Program-made: the position numbers and the translations under genes
DNA from: an uncultured Pirellulaceae bacterium
Lineage (GTDB): Bacteria > Planctomycetota > Planctomycetia > Pirellulales > Pirellulaceae
Assembly: GCA_934278005.1 (NCBI GenBank)
Contig: CAKQWG010000163.1
Coordinates: 1-6,965 of the forward strand
DNA: 6,965 nucleotides
Reading direction: 5' to 3'
Shown: in pieces, positions 1 through 5,999 of the stretch
How positions within the stretch are numbered: position 1 is the stretch's first letter
How the letters are laid out: the number at the start of each line of letters is the position of its first letter
Notes under the pieces: model-generated
Seen by the model: the letters and a program-made list of their open reading frames with translations, nothing else
The model's database searches: none
Told to the model about the DNA's origin: nothing

Positions 1-13
1 CACTAGGGCCTCC
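1..13 (-). promoter_or_regulatory. possible ribosome-binding site and GTG start of the next gene in the minus-strand operon
   Basis: After the TAA of the OleD-like gene, the minus strand reads GGAGG (13-9), five bases, then GTG (3-1) at the window edge. The spacing is good for initiation, so another co-transcribed gene may begin here or just beyond. With no coding sequence visible this cannot be confirmed. Confidence 0.3.
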
Positions 14-24
14 GGCAGCTTAGC

Positions 25-1017
25 TTATTTTAAATACGCCGCACACCGCGCCAGCTCCGCGTCGCGATCGACGCTGGGCTGATAATCCAGCAGGCGGCGC
101 GCACGGCTGATGTCGAAATAATGATCCATAGCCAACTGCGCGGCCACGAAGCGAGTCATCGGAGGTTCGCGACCGATGCGCAACGCGCCATAGACAGCTT
201 CCAGCACTCCGCCCAATCGATACGCTGCGGCGAAGGAGATCGACCGCTTAGGGACAGGCACGCCGGCTGCGGCTAGAATGCGGCTAATCCACTCCCAGCA
301 CTCGACCGGCGCACCATCGCTCAGAAACAGGGCTTGGCCGTTGAGCTGTGCATCGCCCGCCAGCAGTTTTTGGACGGCCAGCACGTGGGCCCGAGCCGCA
401 CCGCTCACATGCACCACGTCGATCAAATTGGTGCCGCTGCCCACGCGTCGCAGGCGTCCCTGTCGCGCGCGCTGGATAACGCGCGGGAACAAGTGCGGGT
501 CGCCAGCTCCCCAAATCAAATGCGGCCGTAGGGCACAGGTCCGCACCCGTCCGCTTTTAGCGGCAGCCAGCACAGCTTGTTCGGCCAGGGCCTTGCTGTG
601 TGGATAGGCGCACAGCCAGCGCTCGGGATAGGGGACAGATTCATCGACACCCGCTTGCGGCGTACCGGCAAATGTTACGCTGGGACTGCTACAGTGCACG
701 AAGGCGGTGACTCCATGTTGATGAGCGCCTTCGAGCAGATGCGAAGTGGCCTGGGTATTGATGCGGTAGTAATCGTTCCAGGCTCCCCACACGCCCGCTT
801 TGGCCGCCGTGTGCACGATGGCGTCGCACCCGGCGCTGGCCGACAGCGCCGTCTGGCGGTGGCTGACGTCGCCACGCACAGCCTCGACGCCCAGGCTCTG
901 CAGCTCGGGATAGCTACCGCGGGCTATCCCGCGAACTCGATAACCGGCCGCCAACAGTTGCCGGGTGACCTCAGCCCCCAAGAATCCACCGTATCCGGTC
1001 ACTAGGATTTTCTGCAT
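25..1017 (-). CDS. oleD: OleD-like 2-alkyl-3-oxoalkanoate reductase (extended SDR, NAD(P)-dependent epimerase/dehydratase family)
   Basis: A 330-residue extended short-chain dehydrogenase. Seen: the Rossmann motif TGYGGFLG at residues 7-14, an acidic D50 in VRGD, a Ser in HCSSPSV (108-114) and the catalytic pair Y138/K142 in YPHSK. Segments AAKAGVWG (71-78), DYYRIN (82-87), PHLIWGAGDPHL (165-176) and REPPMTRF (283-290) match my recollection of OleD proteins, which reduce 2-alkyl-3-oxoalkanoates to the 3-hydroxy acids between OleA (condensation) and OleC (beta-lactone formation) in long-chain olefin synthesis. A 3-beta-hydroxysteroid dehydrogenase-like SDR of other substrate is the alternative. 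The ATG at 1017 is preferred: GGAGG (1037-1033) lies 15 bases upstream. An in-frame TTG at 1023 has better spacing (9 bases), while the TTG at 1032 abuts the GGAGG. The gene begins 11 bases after the flavoprotein stop, so co-transcription is likely. The SDR call is near certain; the OleD call is probable. Confidence 0.8.
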   Translation of the reverse strand: MQKILVTGYGGFLGAEVTRQLLAAGYRVRGIARGSYPELQSLGVEAVRGDVSHRQTALSASAGCDAIVHTAAKAGVWGAWNDYYRINTQATSHLLEGAHQHGVTAFVHCSSPSVTFAGTPQAGVDESVPYPERWLCAYPHSKALAEQAVLAAAKSGRVRTCALRPHLIWGAGDPHLFPRVIQRARQGRLRRVGSGTNLIDVVHVSGAARAHVLAVQKLLAGDAQLNGQALFLSDGAPVECWEWISRILAAAGVPVPKRSISFAAAYRLGGVLEAVYGALRIGREPPMTRFVAAQLAMDHYFDISRARRLLDYQPSVDRDAELARCAAYLK

Positions 1018-1028
1018 ATGCAAAACTC

Positions 1029-2264
1029 TCAACCTCCCACATGCAGGCCAGCCAAATGCCCGGTGCTAAAGGCGGCTTGAAAATTAAAACCGCCGATCGG
1101 CCCGTCGATATCCAAAATTTCGCCCGCCAGATACAGCCCCTTGGCTAGTCGGCTTTCCAGCGTCTGCGGATTGACCTCGCGAGTGCTGACACCGCCCGAG
1201 GTGACCTCGGCCTTGGGGTAGCCACGCGTACCGCTGAGCGGAACTGACATGCGTTTGAGATCCTCCAGCAACTGCAATCGGCTGTGTCGCGACAATTCTG
1301 CCAGCGGAGCACCCTCGATCACATGAGCTCGCTTGAGCAGGCAGGTGGCCATGTTGCGTGGCACCAGTGGTTGCAGGGCGGCCGCAACGGTCCGCCGCCC
1401 TCCGCGCAGCGGATCGAAGTGGCTGATCAATTCCGCTTCGCTCAGTTGCGGCACGAGATCCAGTTGCAGGTGAGTTTTATGCGGCTCGGGTGCCGCGGCC
1501 ACAAATCGCGAGACGTTCATGGGCACCGGCCCCGAGCATCCGAAGTGGGTCCACAGAAATCCTCCGCGGCTGGTCAAGCGCGGATCTTTATTCTTCTTGT
1601 CGGCCATGATGACGCGCGCTTGGACATCGGGCAGAGTAATTCCCGTTAGCTCATGGACCCAGCCCGCTGGGCTGAGCAGCGGTGTCAGGGCAGGATGCGT
1701 TTCGACCAACGTGTGCCCGGCGCGTTGAGCCCACGCGTACCCATCACCGGTGGTTCCACAACCGGCGTAAGACAGACCACCGCAGCACAACAACACGCTT
1801 CGTGCGACAAGTTGCTCGGTATCGGTCTGCACTAGCCATTGCGCTTGGTCGTCCTGCCGCAGGTCGAGCACGGCTACCCCGGCTTGCAATGTAGCACCCG
1901 CCTGCTGCAGTCGCGCGACCATCGCATCGCGGACGTCAACTGCTCGATCGCTGACCGGAAACACCTTTCCCGAGTCCTCCACCTTGGTCGCTACACCGAG
2001 TTGGTTGAACTGGGCGACCACGGCCGCCGGTGGCAGTTCGTGCAGGGCCGGCTTGAGGAACCGCCCTTGTTTGCCAAAGGCATTCAAGATGCCAGCGATG
2101 TCGGTGTCATGAGTAATATTGCAGCGCGTGCCGCCCGACATGAGGATCTTCACACCTGGCTTGCGGTTCTTTTCTAGGACCAGTACTCGTAGGCCGCGCG
2201 CGGCCGCCGTGCCAGCGCCCCATAGCCCAGCCGCACCGCCGCCGATCACGATCAGATCCCACAT
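1029..2264 (-). CDS. HI0933/YhiN-family NAD(P)/FAD-dependent oxidoreductase
   Basis: A 411-residue flavoprotein of the usual length for the family named after HI0933/YhiN (TIGR00275-type, often labelled 'aminoacetone oxidase' or BaiN-like; the true substrate is uncertain). Seen: dinucleotide-binding GGGAAG at residues 8-13 with the ribose-binding E31; the family signature GVKILMSGGTRCNIT at 37-51; EDSGKVFPVSDRA at 96-108; a GGLSYAG..GTTGDGYAWA block around 162-179; and the C-terminal FAD-contact region GEILDIDGPIGGFN at 381-394, preceded by TSGGVSTREVNP. All family blocks are present, so it is likely a functional soluble flavoenzyme. The ATG at 2264 starts exactly at the first beta strand (MWDLIVIGGG) but has no good Shine-Dalgarno; a small leader ORF ends 8 bases before it and could couple translation. 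Its stop overlaps the SD region of the OleD-like gene. Family assignment is firm; the physiological role is unknown. Confidence 0.93.
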   Translation of the reverse strand: MWDLIVIGGGAAGLWGAGTAAARGLRVLVLEKNRKPGVKILMSGGTRCNITHDTDIAGILNAFGKQGRFLKPALHELPPAAVVAQFNQLGVATKVEDSGKVFPVSDRAVDVRDAMVARLQQAGATLQAGVAVLDLRQDDQAQWLVQTDTEQLVARSVLLCCGGLSYAGCGTTGDGYAWAQRAGHTLVETHPALTPLLSPAGWVHELTGITLPDVQARVIMADKKNKDPRLTSRGGFLWTHFGCSGPVPMNVSRFVAAAPEPHKTHLQLDLVPQLSEAELISHFDPLRGGRRTVAAALQPLVPRNMATCLLKRAHVIEGAPLAELSRHSRLQLLEDLKRMSVPLSGTRGYPKAEVTSGGVSTREVNPQTLESRLAKGLYLAGEILDIDGPIGGFNFQAAFSTGHLAGLHVGG

Positions 2265-2272
2265 AGACTTTT

Positions 2273-2326
2273 TCAGAAGGAGTCAGTTTGCCAAATGGTC
2301 ATAAATTGCCGAATGCTCACTGCCAT
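2273..2326 (-). CDS. possible 17-codon leader ORF upstream of the flavoprotein
   Basis: On the minus strand an ATG at 2326 is preceded by a purine-rich GGGGGAG (2336-2330, only 3 bases from the ATG, shorter than ideal) and opens 17 codons (MAVSIRQFMTIWQTDSF), ending in TGA at 2275-2273. The stop lies 8 bases before the ATG of the flavoprotein, in a different frame. The main gene lacks its own Shine-Dalgarno, so terminating ribosomes could re-initiate there. The peptide has no recognisable domain and no run of a single amino acid as in an amino-acid attenuator. It may simply be chance in a short intergenic region. Confidence 0.25.
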   Translation of the reverse strand: MAVSIRQFMTIWQTDSF

Positions 2327-2353
2327 TGTCTCCCCCAAAGCCAAACAGCGATA

Positions 2354-2367
2354 GTCAAAACTTTGAC
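2354..2367. repeat. perfect 6-2-6 inverted repeat in the intergenic region
   Basis: GTCAAA-AC-TTTGAC is a perfect dyad about 90-103 bases upstream of the flavoprotein start, just beyond the stop of the membrane acyltransferase. A second, weaker dyad, GACA-TG-TGTC (2376-2385), lies 8 bases further. The pair could be an operator for the downstream minus-strand genes. No convincing -35/-10 pair was found beside it and no T-run follows on either strand, so a terminator is not supported. Function is inferred only. Confidence 0.35.
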
Positions 2368-2396
2368 AATCGTCTGACATGTGTCTCAGGCAAGCG

Positions 2397-3650
2397 TTAG
2401 ACCCGCAGAAAAATCTTTTGCTTCTCGAAATGCCGCACGAATATCCAGGTAATTAGGAAGAACAGGAATAGGCCTGTCAGCGCATACCAGGCCGGCGAGT
2501 CCTTAGGGAAGAAGGGCTCCACCGCGTCACCCACCATGCCGTGCAGCACATAGCCCAGCAGGGCATTGGTTCCGAACGTACGGAACACAGCTAGTTGGAA
2601 ACCGTACAAATCGCAGGCGATAAAAAACAGCAGATAGACCAGCAGCGAGAAGCCGGCGGCGAAAGTCGGGTAGGACAGCGTCCCGGCGCGCTGGCTCATC
2701 ATCCAGTAGTTCCATTTTCGGTGGGCAGCATCCGGCGGTTGCACAAAAGGGGGCTCAGCTAGCCATGCGGACAGGCCCTGCCCCTGCTTGGCTTCCAAGC
2801 GATCGGCTGACGGCCAGACCGGATCCGGCGCTAGCTTCTGACCTCGCAGAGCCTCGACCTGCGATGCGGGCACGTCGTACAACCGCGTACCACAAGATAG
2901 TACCCAGGCGAAGGCCATCAGCGCACACGAAACCGCGGCCACGCGGAAGAGCGTCGGCGAAAACAACTGCAATTCTTCGCGCGGTTTGACAAACACATCG
3001 CAGGCTAACGTGCCGACGAGCATGGGAATACACCAAGTCAGAAAGCCCAGCGGGCCGCCATCGATGCCGTTGGGAGAAGTGTTGACCCAGGTGAACGCGA
3101 ACCAGTAGGACAATCCGACATGGGCTAGCCCCGAGCCGACCATCCATGCAATGCGCGTCCAAACTCCACCGCGTATCACCGGTAGGATCCACAGCGATGT
3201 CACGGCGATATGCATCAGCGTTTGGAACCAGTCGCGTTTAAGCGGTTCGCCGATGGCGCCCCACACGCCAATTTCTTTGAGCTGCTCCCAACTCTCCGCG
3301 CGTGGTCCTACGGTGTAGATGACTAGCGACACCAGCACCAATCCCAGCAACCGCCGCACGATGCGGCCATAGGCGGCGGCGGTCCCCTGCGTCTCAATCC
3401 GCCGCCCAAAGGTCAACCGCAGGGCAAACCCCACGGCAAATAGAAAGTGAGGCATGATCGTGTCCGCGTAGCTGCAATAGTCATGCGAGTGTCGGAGGAC
3501 TTGCGGACAAACCGCATAACCGCCGAAATAATTGACCAGAAACATGCCGATCACCGTGTAGCCGCGGAATTGATCGAGCGAGGCGAGCCGTTTGCCAGGT
3601 GTATCACCGGCAGCCGCCGGCGGGACTTTGATAAACATAGTTTTGGCCAT
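2397..3650 (-). CDS. HGSNAT/COG4299-like integral membrane acyltransferase (DUF1624/DUF5009-type)
   Basis: A 417-residue multi-pass membrane protein. The opening RLASLDQFRGYTVIGMFLVN (21-40) and YADTIMPHFLFAVGFALRLTF (61-81) are the N-terminal blocks of the bacterial homologues of heparan-alpha-glucosaminide N-acetyltransferase, which move an acetyl group from cytosolic acetyl-CoA to a sugar across the membrane. GTNALLGYVLHGMVGD (360-375) matches the family's C-terminal block. I count about ten hydrophobic segments (near 28-47, 62-80, 98-114, 143-160, 166-188, 200-218, 234-253, 327-350, 355-375, 386-406) and a hydrophilic loop of about 70 residues at 254-326. His54 and His56 lie close to the position of the acetyl-accepting His of the human enzyme. 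Bacterial substrates are unknown; cell-envelope or polysaccharide sugar acetylation is a guess. The ATG at 3650 has no clear SD; Met5 is an alternative start. The gene lies upstream of, and in the same direction as, the flavoprotein. Confidence 0.85.
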   Translation of the reverse strand: MAKTMFIKVPPAAAGDTPGKRLASLDQFRGYTVIGMFLVNYFGGYAVCPQVLRHSHDYCSYADTIMPHFLFAVGFALRLTFGRRIETQGTAAAYGRIVRRLLGLVLVSLVIYTVGPRAESWEQLKEIGVWGAIGEPLKRDWFQTLMHIAVTSLWILPVIRGGVWTRIAWMVGSGLAHVGLSYWFAFTWVNTSPNGIDGGPLGFLTWCIPMLVGTLACDVFVKPREELQLFSPTLFRVAAVSCALMAFAWVLSCGTRLYDVPASQVEALRGQKLAPDPVWPSADRLEAKQGQGLSAWLAEPPFVQPPDAAHRKWNYWMMSQRAGTLSYPTFAAGFSLLVYLLFFIACDLYGFQLAVFRTFGTNALLGYVLHGMVGDAVEPFFPKDSPAWYALTGLFLFFLITWIFVRHFEKQKIFLRV

Positions 3651-3819
3651 TCTCTGCAGAAAAAGAAAGGTGCGAATTCTCAGCGAAGCCTCTCGAAATA
3701 AGGCGGCATTCGGCGATTGCCTTGCGTTGCTGGCGCCTCGCCGCGGCCGCCGTAACCCACTGAAAGCTCCTTTATGCTGCCATTGCGGTGTATAACCGAC
3801 CCGTGCGACCCGAACAGGC
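3651..3819. other. divergent intergenic region, membrane-acyltransferase side
   Basis: This is the first part of the 361-base gap between two divergent genes. It should contain the promoter and 5' leader of the minus-strand acyltransferase. On the minus strand a TTATAC-like -10 lies near 3790-3797, but I see no matching -35, so no promoter is called. No gene, repeat or strong hairpin is apparent; the open frame running through 3680-3883 on the minus strand has no recognisable protein features. Confidence 0.5.
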
Positions 3820-3847
3820 TTGACAATACCACAGCTTGAGATATAGT
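3820..3847 (+). promoter_or_regulatory. sigma70-type promoter for the DUF1559 gene
   Basis: TTGACA at 3820-3825 is a perfect -35 hexamer; 16 bases later TATAGT at 3842-3847 matches five of six -10 positions. Transcription would start near 3854, giving a leader of about 158 bases before the ATG at 4012. It is the best promoter match in the window and sits in the divergent intergenic region. No extended -10 TG is present. Confidence 0.7.
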
Positions 3848-3853
3848 CCAGAT

Positions 3854-4011
3854 GTGTGAAATAATCCAGCTCGTTCGAGCCACCTTTTTAAAAGATTATT
3901 TCGACAGTGTCTGCCCGTGCGAATTTACGGCCTGCAAGGCCGCCGGTTTTATGGTGGTACCCGCTCGGGGCACCTGCCATCTCGTCCATTTCTTTTTTGG
4001 GAGGGTCTGTT
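3854..4011 (+). promoter_or_regulatory. long, structured 5' leader of the DUF1559 gene
   Basis: The predicted untranslated leader has several potential stems: GCTC-GTTC-GAGC (3869-3880); CGGCCT-GCA-AGGCCG (3928-3942), followed by a short T-run (3947-3950); and GGTG...CACC enclosing CCC-GCTC-GGG (3953-3974). A pyrimidine tract with six T (3993-3998) immediately precedes the GGGAGGG ribosome-binding site at 3999-4005. ATGG (3951-3954) could alternatively pair with CCAT at 3977-3980 or 3986-3989. The frame of the downstream protein stays open back to a GTG at 3907, but the protein signature and SD place the start at 4012. A regulatory role is inferred from structure alone. Confidence 0.4.
4000..4004 (+). 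promoter_or_regulatory. ribosome-binding site that fixes the DUF1559 start
   Basis: GGAGG lies 7 bases before the ATG at 4012. It decides between this ATG and in-frame upstream candidates such as the GTG at 3907, and agrees with the MKRQNRGFTLVE prepilin-type leader beginning right at that ATG. Confidence 0.85.
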
Positions 4012-5064
4012 ATGAAAAGGCAGAATCGGGGTTTTACCCTAGTCGAGCTGCTGGTGGTGATCGCCATCATCGGCATCTTAGTTGGACTGCTGTTGCCGGC
4101 AGTCCAAGCGGCACGCGAAGCCGCTCGCCGCATGCAATGCTCTAATAACCTGAAACAACTGGCTTTGAGCGTGCACAACTTCCATGACACGCATCGCAAG
4201 TTTCCGTATGGAATGCTCCGCCGCCAGCCCGCCGAGTTTCCGCATCCCGAGGAGGCTGCCGGCGACCCGTCTCGCAACCGTCGCTACGGTCTGATGCACC
4301 AGCTATTGCCGTATATCGAGCAAGGCAATCTCTATGACCGTTGGAACCAGTTGGATTTCAACGCCAACAAGAAGGCGACACCTACGGGAGCGGAATGGGT
4401 TGGCGAGCACTTCTTCCGGCAAGTGGTGCCAACGATGATTTGTCCGTCCAATCCGGGCGGTCTGTTCAACGAGCCAGTCGCTTTTGTCGACCCAGACGAT
4501 GGGCAGTATTTCCGTGGCCACTACTACGGTTGCGCCGGAACTCGCAGTTATCCACGAAGAGGCGGCGGCACGCGACCGAGCCTATTCAATCCGTTCGCGC
4601 CAGCTACGCCGGATCCAGTGGCAAGCGGCAATGGACAGTCGGCGCTCACCGACGGCATCCTGCGACAGAACACGCAGCTAACAATGGGCGGGGTACCCGA
4701 TGGAACCAGCAACACTATCTTGATGGGTGAGCGTCAATTCTTCGATCCGGTCTTCGACAGTCAAACTTGGGAGCCCGATCGCATCCGCAACTGGGGCTGG
4801 ACCTGGTTTGGGGCTCAAGGCGATTGTTTCTTGGGAACCAGCGCGCCCATCAACTTCCGCTTGCCAGCGAATTTTGACAGCTTAAGTGGTGCCCAGCAGG
4901 TGCTATTTGAGGATCGCATCAACGCGTTTGGAAGCATGCACACAGGTGGTGCGCAGTTTGCCCGGGCGGATGGTTCGGTATCCTTCTTTTCCGAAAGTCT
5001 AGCACCCGTGACGTTCCGCGCTTTGGGAACGGTCGCCGGTGGCGAGGTGATCGGCGAGCTGTAA
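4012..5064 (+). CDS. DUF1559 domain-containing protein with type IV pilin-like N-terminal methylation signal
   Basis: A 350-residue pseudopilin-like protein, of a family greatly expanded in planctomycetes. Seen: a basic leader MKRQNRG, prepilin-peptidase cleavage expected between G7 and F8, the +5 glutamate E12 in GFTLVELL, and a hydrophobic helix at about 8-31 (VVIAIIGILVGLLLPAVQAA). Next comes the family block CSNNLKQLALSVHNFHDTH (43-61) followed by KFPYG, and the C-terminal DUF1559 signature H310-TGGAQFARADGSV (310-323) leading to FRALGTVAGGEV. Length and order of blocks are typical, with no break. By analogy with type II secretion and type IV pilins it should be inserted in the membrane with its globular domain outside the cytoplasm; the actual function of the family is not established. 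It is followed by an intrinsic terminator and then a small lipoprotein, a common arrangement in this phylum. Confidence 0.96.
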   Translation: MKRQNRGFTLVELLVVIAIIGILVGLLLPAVQAAREAARRMQCSNNLKQLALSVHNFHDTHRKFPYGMLRRQPAEFPHPEEAAGDPSRNRRYGLMHQLLPYIEQGNLYDRWNQLDFNANKKATPTGAEWVGEHFFRQVVPTMICPSNPGGLFNEPVAFVDPDDGQYFRGHYYGCAGTRSYPRRGGGTRPSLFNPFAPATPDPVASGNGQSALTDGILRQNTQLTMGGVPDGTSNTILMGERQFFDPVFDSQTWEPDRIRNWGWTWFGAQGDCFLGTSAPINFRLPANFDSLSGAQQVLFEDRINAFGSMHTGGAQFARADGSVSFFSESLAPVTFRALGTVAGGEVIGEL

Positions 5065-5103
5065 CGCGCGTCGTAAGCCTCAATTTTCGAGTTGACTCAA
5101 CAG

Positions 5104-5134
5104 GCCACGCCCGAATTCTCGGGCGTGGCTTTTT
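5104..5134 (+). terminator. strong intrinsic terminator after the DUF1559 gene
   Basis: GCCACGCCCGA (5104-5114) and TCGGGCGTGGC (5119-5129) form a perfect 11-base-pair GC-rich stem with loop ATTC, followed at once by five T (5130-5134). It sits 40 bases after the DUF1559 stop, so most transcripts should end before the lipoprotein gene. Confidence 0.93.
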
Positions 5135-5215
5135 CGACCAGCTCGCCCATTGAAAGCTTACAACGCGATGGAGTCTATCATTAACTGCAACACGCAATCG
5201 AAGTACGAACGAAAC

Positions 5216-5659
5216 ATGTCCAAATATTTCATTGGCTTAAGCCTATCCGCTCTCATGCTCGCTCCCTTGTTGGGCTGTGGCGGCGACGAATTTAACATGG
5301 CTCCGGTGACCGGAACGGTGACCCTGGCTGGTAAGCCGCTCGAAAAGGTAATGGTTGAGTTTTGGCCCGAATCGGAAGGGCCGCGCTCGATCGCTGTTAC
5401 CGATGAAGCGGGGCATTTCGAACTGATGACTGATGACGGTCAAAGCAAAGGTGCAGTCGTCGGCTCTCACAAAATAGTGCTTAGAGATATGAGCATTATG
5501 AATGACGAAGTTCGTGGCCGTGCGGCAGCGGATGTGGATCTAACACAGGGAAGAAAGCCGCGCATTTCCAAGAAATACGCCAATGCGCAGACGACGAAGC
5601 TCACCGAGATCGTTGCCGACGGCGAGAATAACTTTACGCTCGAGCCGGAAAAATTTTAA
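5216..5659 (+). CDS. small lipoprotein with carboxypeptidase-regulatory-like (beta-sandwich) domain
   Basis: A 147-residue predicted lipoprotein. Start chosen at the ATG at 5216 because it yields a clean type II signal: MSKYF, hydrophobic GLSLSALMLAPLL, then lipobox LLGC with the lipid-carrying Cys21. The frame is open upstream (TTG at 5150, ATG at 5168), but those starts would bury the signal sequence. The mature part begins with PVTGTVTLAGKPLEKVMVEF (30-49), the strand pattern of small carboxypeptidase-regulatory-like/transthyretin-type domains, and continues with TDEAGHFEL and GSHKIVLRD. Such lipoproteins frequently neighbour DUF1559 genes in planctomycetes; envelope localisation is expected and the function is unknown. 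No good Shine-Dalgarno and no clear promoter is visible between the upstream terminator and the start. The gene converges on the next, minus-strand gene with a 16-base gap. Confidence 0.87.
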   Translation: MSKYFIGLSLSALMLAPLLGCGGDEFNMAPVTGTVTLAGKPLEKVMVEFWPESEGPRSIAVTDEAGHFELMTDDGQSKGAVVGSHKIVLRDMSIMNDEVRGRAAADVDLTQGRKPRISKKYANAQTTKLTEIVADGENNFTLEPEKF

Positions 5660-5675
5660 CGATTTTTAGCTGTCT

Positions 5676-5999
5676 CTAACTACCGCGCCGGCGCTGCACG
5701 CTTACCAGCAGATAATTTACCGCATAGACAATGGCTCCCAGCGCCAGTGGCGCCGAGTAGACCAGCAGTAAAAGGATGACCTGTGAGCGCCGGCCCTCGG
5801 GCGTATCCACCGCTTGATGTGGACGCCCAAACCAACCGCCCAGCTCCGACGCAATGGCCGGTACGGACTGAGCGAACCATAGCAGACCGCCGACTCCTGC
5901 TGCCACGATAGCCAGCAGTAGCAACCGGACTCTCCGGGCTGGCAGATTGACACGCGGTGCTTGAAGCAGCGGAGAGGGCGTTTGTGGTCGATGATTCAC
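5676..5999 (-). CDS. small two-helix membrane protein of unknown function
   Basis: I do not recognise a family for this 107-residue protein. Seen: a polar, proline-rich N-terminus (residues 1-22) ending in the basic stretch ARRVR; a hydrophobic segment LLLLAIVAAGVGGLLWFA at about 26-43; a middle portion of about 30 residues containing GGWFGRPHQ and PEGRR; a second hydrophobic segment VILLLLVYSAPLALGAIVYA at about 74-93; and a basic tail QRRRGS. Positive-inside logic suggests both ends are cytoplasmic. The GTG start at 5999 is supported by GAGGA (6008-6004) four bases upstream. Two hydrophobic segments plus a good ribosome-binding site argue for a real gene. It appears monocistronic and converges on the lipoprotein gene. 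Confidence 0.65.
   Translation of the reverse strand: MNHRPQTPSPLLQAPRVNLPARRVRLLLLAIVAAGVGGLLWFAQSVPAIASELGGWFGRPHQAVDTPEGRRSQVILLLLVYSAPLALGAIVYAVNYLLVSVQRRRGS

Noticed and set aside
577..1005. Plus-strand open frame of 142 codons opposite the OleD-like gene
   Set aside because: It lies wholly antisense to a gene with clear SDR motifs, has no protein-family features and no ribosome-binding site; long antisense frames are common in GC-rich genes.
2755..3192. Minus-strand open frame of 145 codons inside the membrane acyltransferase gene
   Set aside because: It is in another frame of the same strand, is rich in Arg and Cys as expected from shadow translation, and contradicts the well-conserved acyltransferase frame.
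3680..3883. Minus-strand 67-codon frame in the divergent intergenic region
   Set aside because: It overlaps the DUF1559 promoter and has no recognisable motif, and its residue composition looks random; not enough to call a gene.
3907..4011. N-terminal extension of the DUF1559 protein from a GTG at 3907
   Set aside because: The prepilin-type leader and the GGAGG at 4000-4004 place the start at 4012; the upstream frame is simply open.
5091..5101. Short dyad GTTGA-C-TCAAC just before the DUF1559 terminator
   Set aside because: Too short, lying between a stop codon and a terminator; chance is the simpler explanation and no promoter accompanies it.
5150..5215. Upstream starts (TTG 5150, ATG 5168) for the lipoprotein
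   Set aside because: They would add 16-22 polar residues before the signal peptide; the ATG at 5216 gives a normal type II signal with Cys21.
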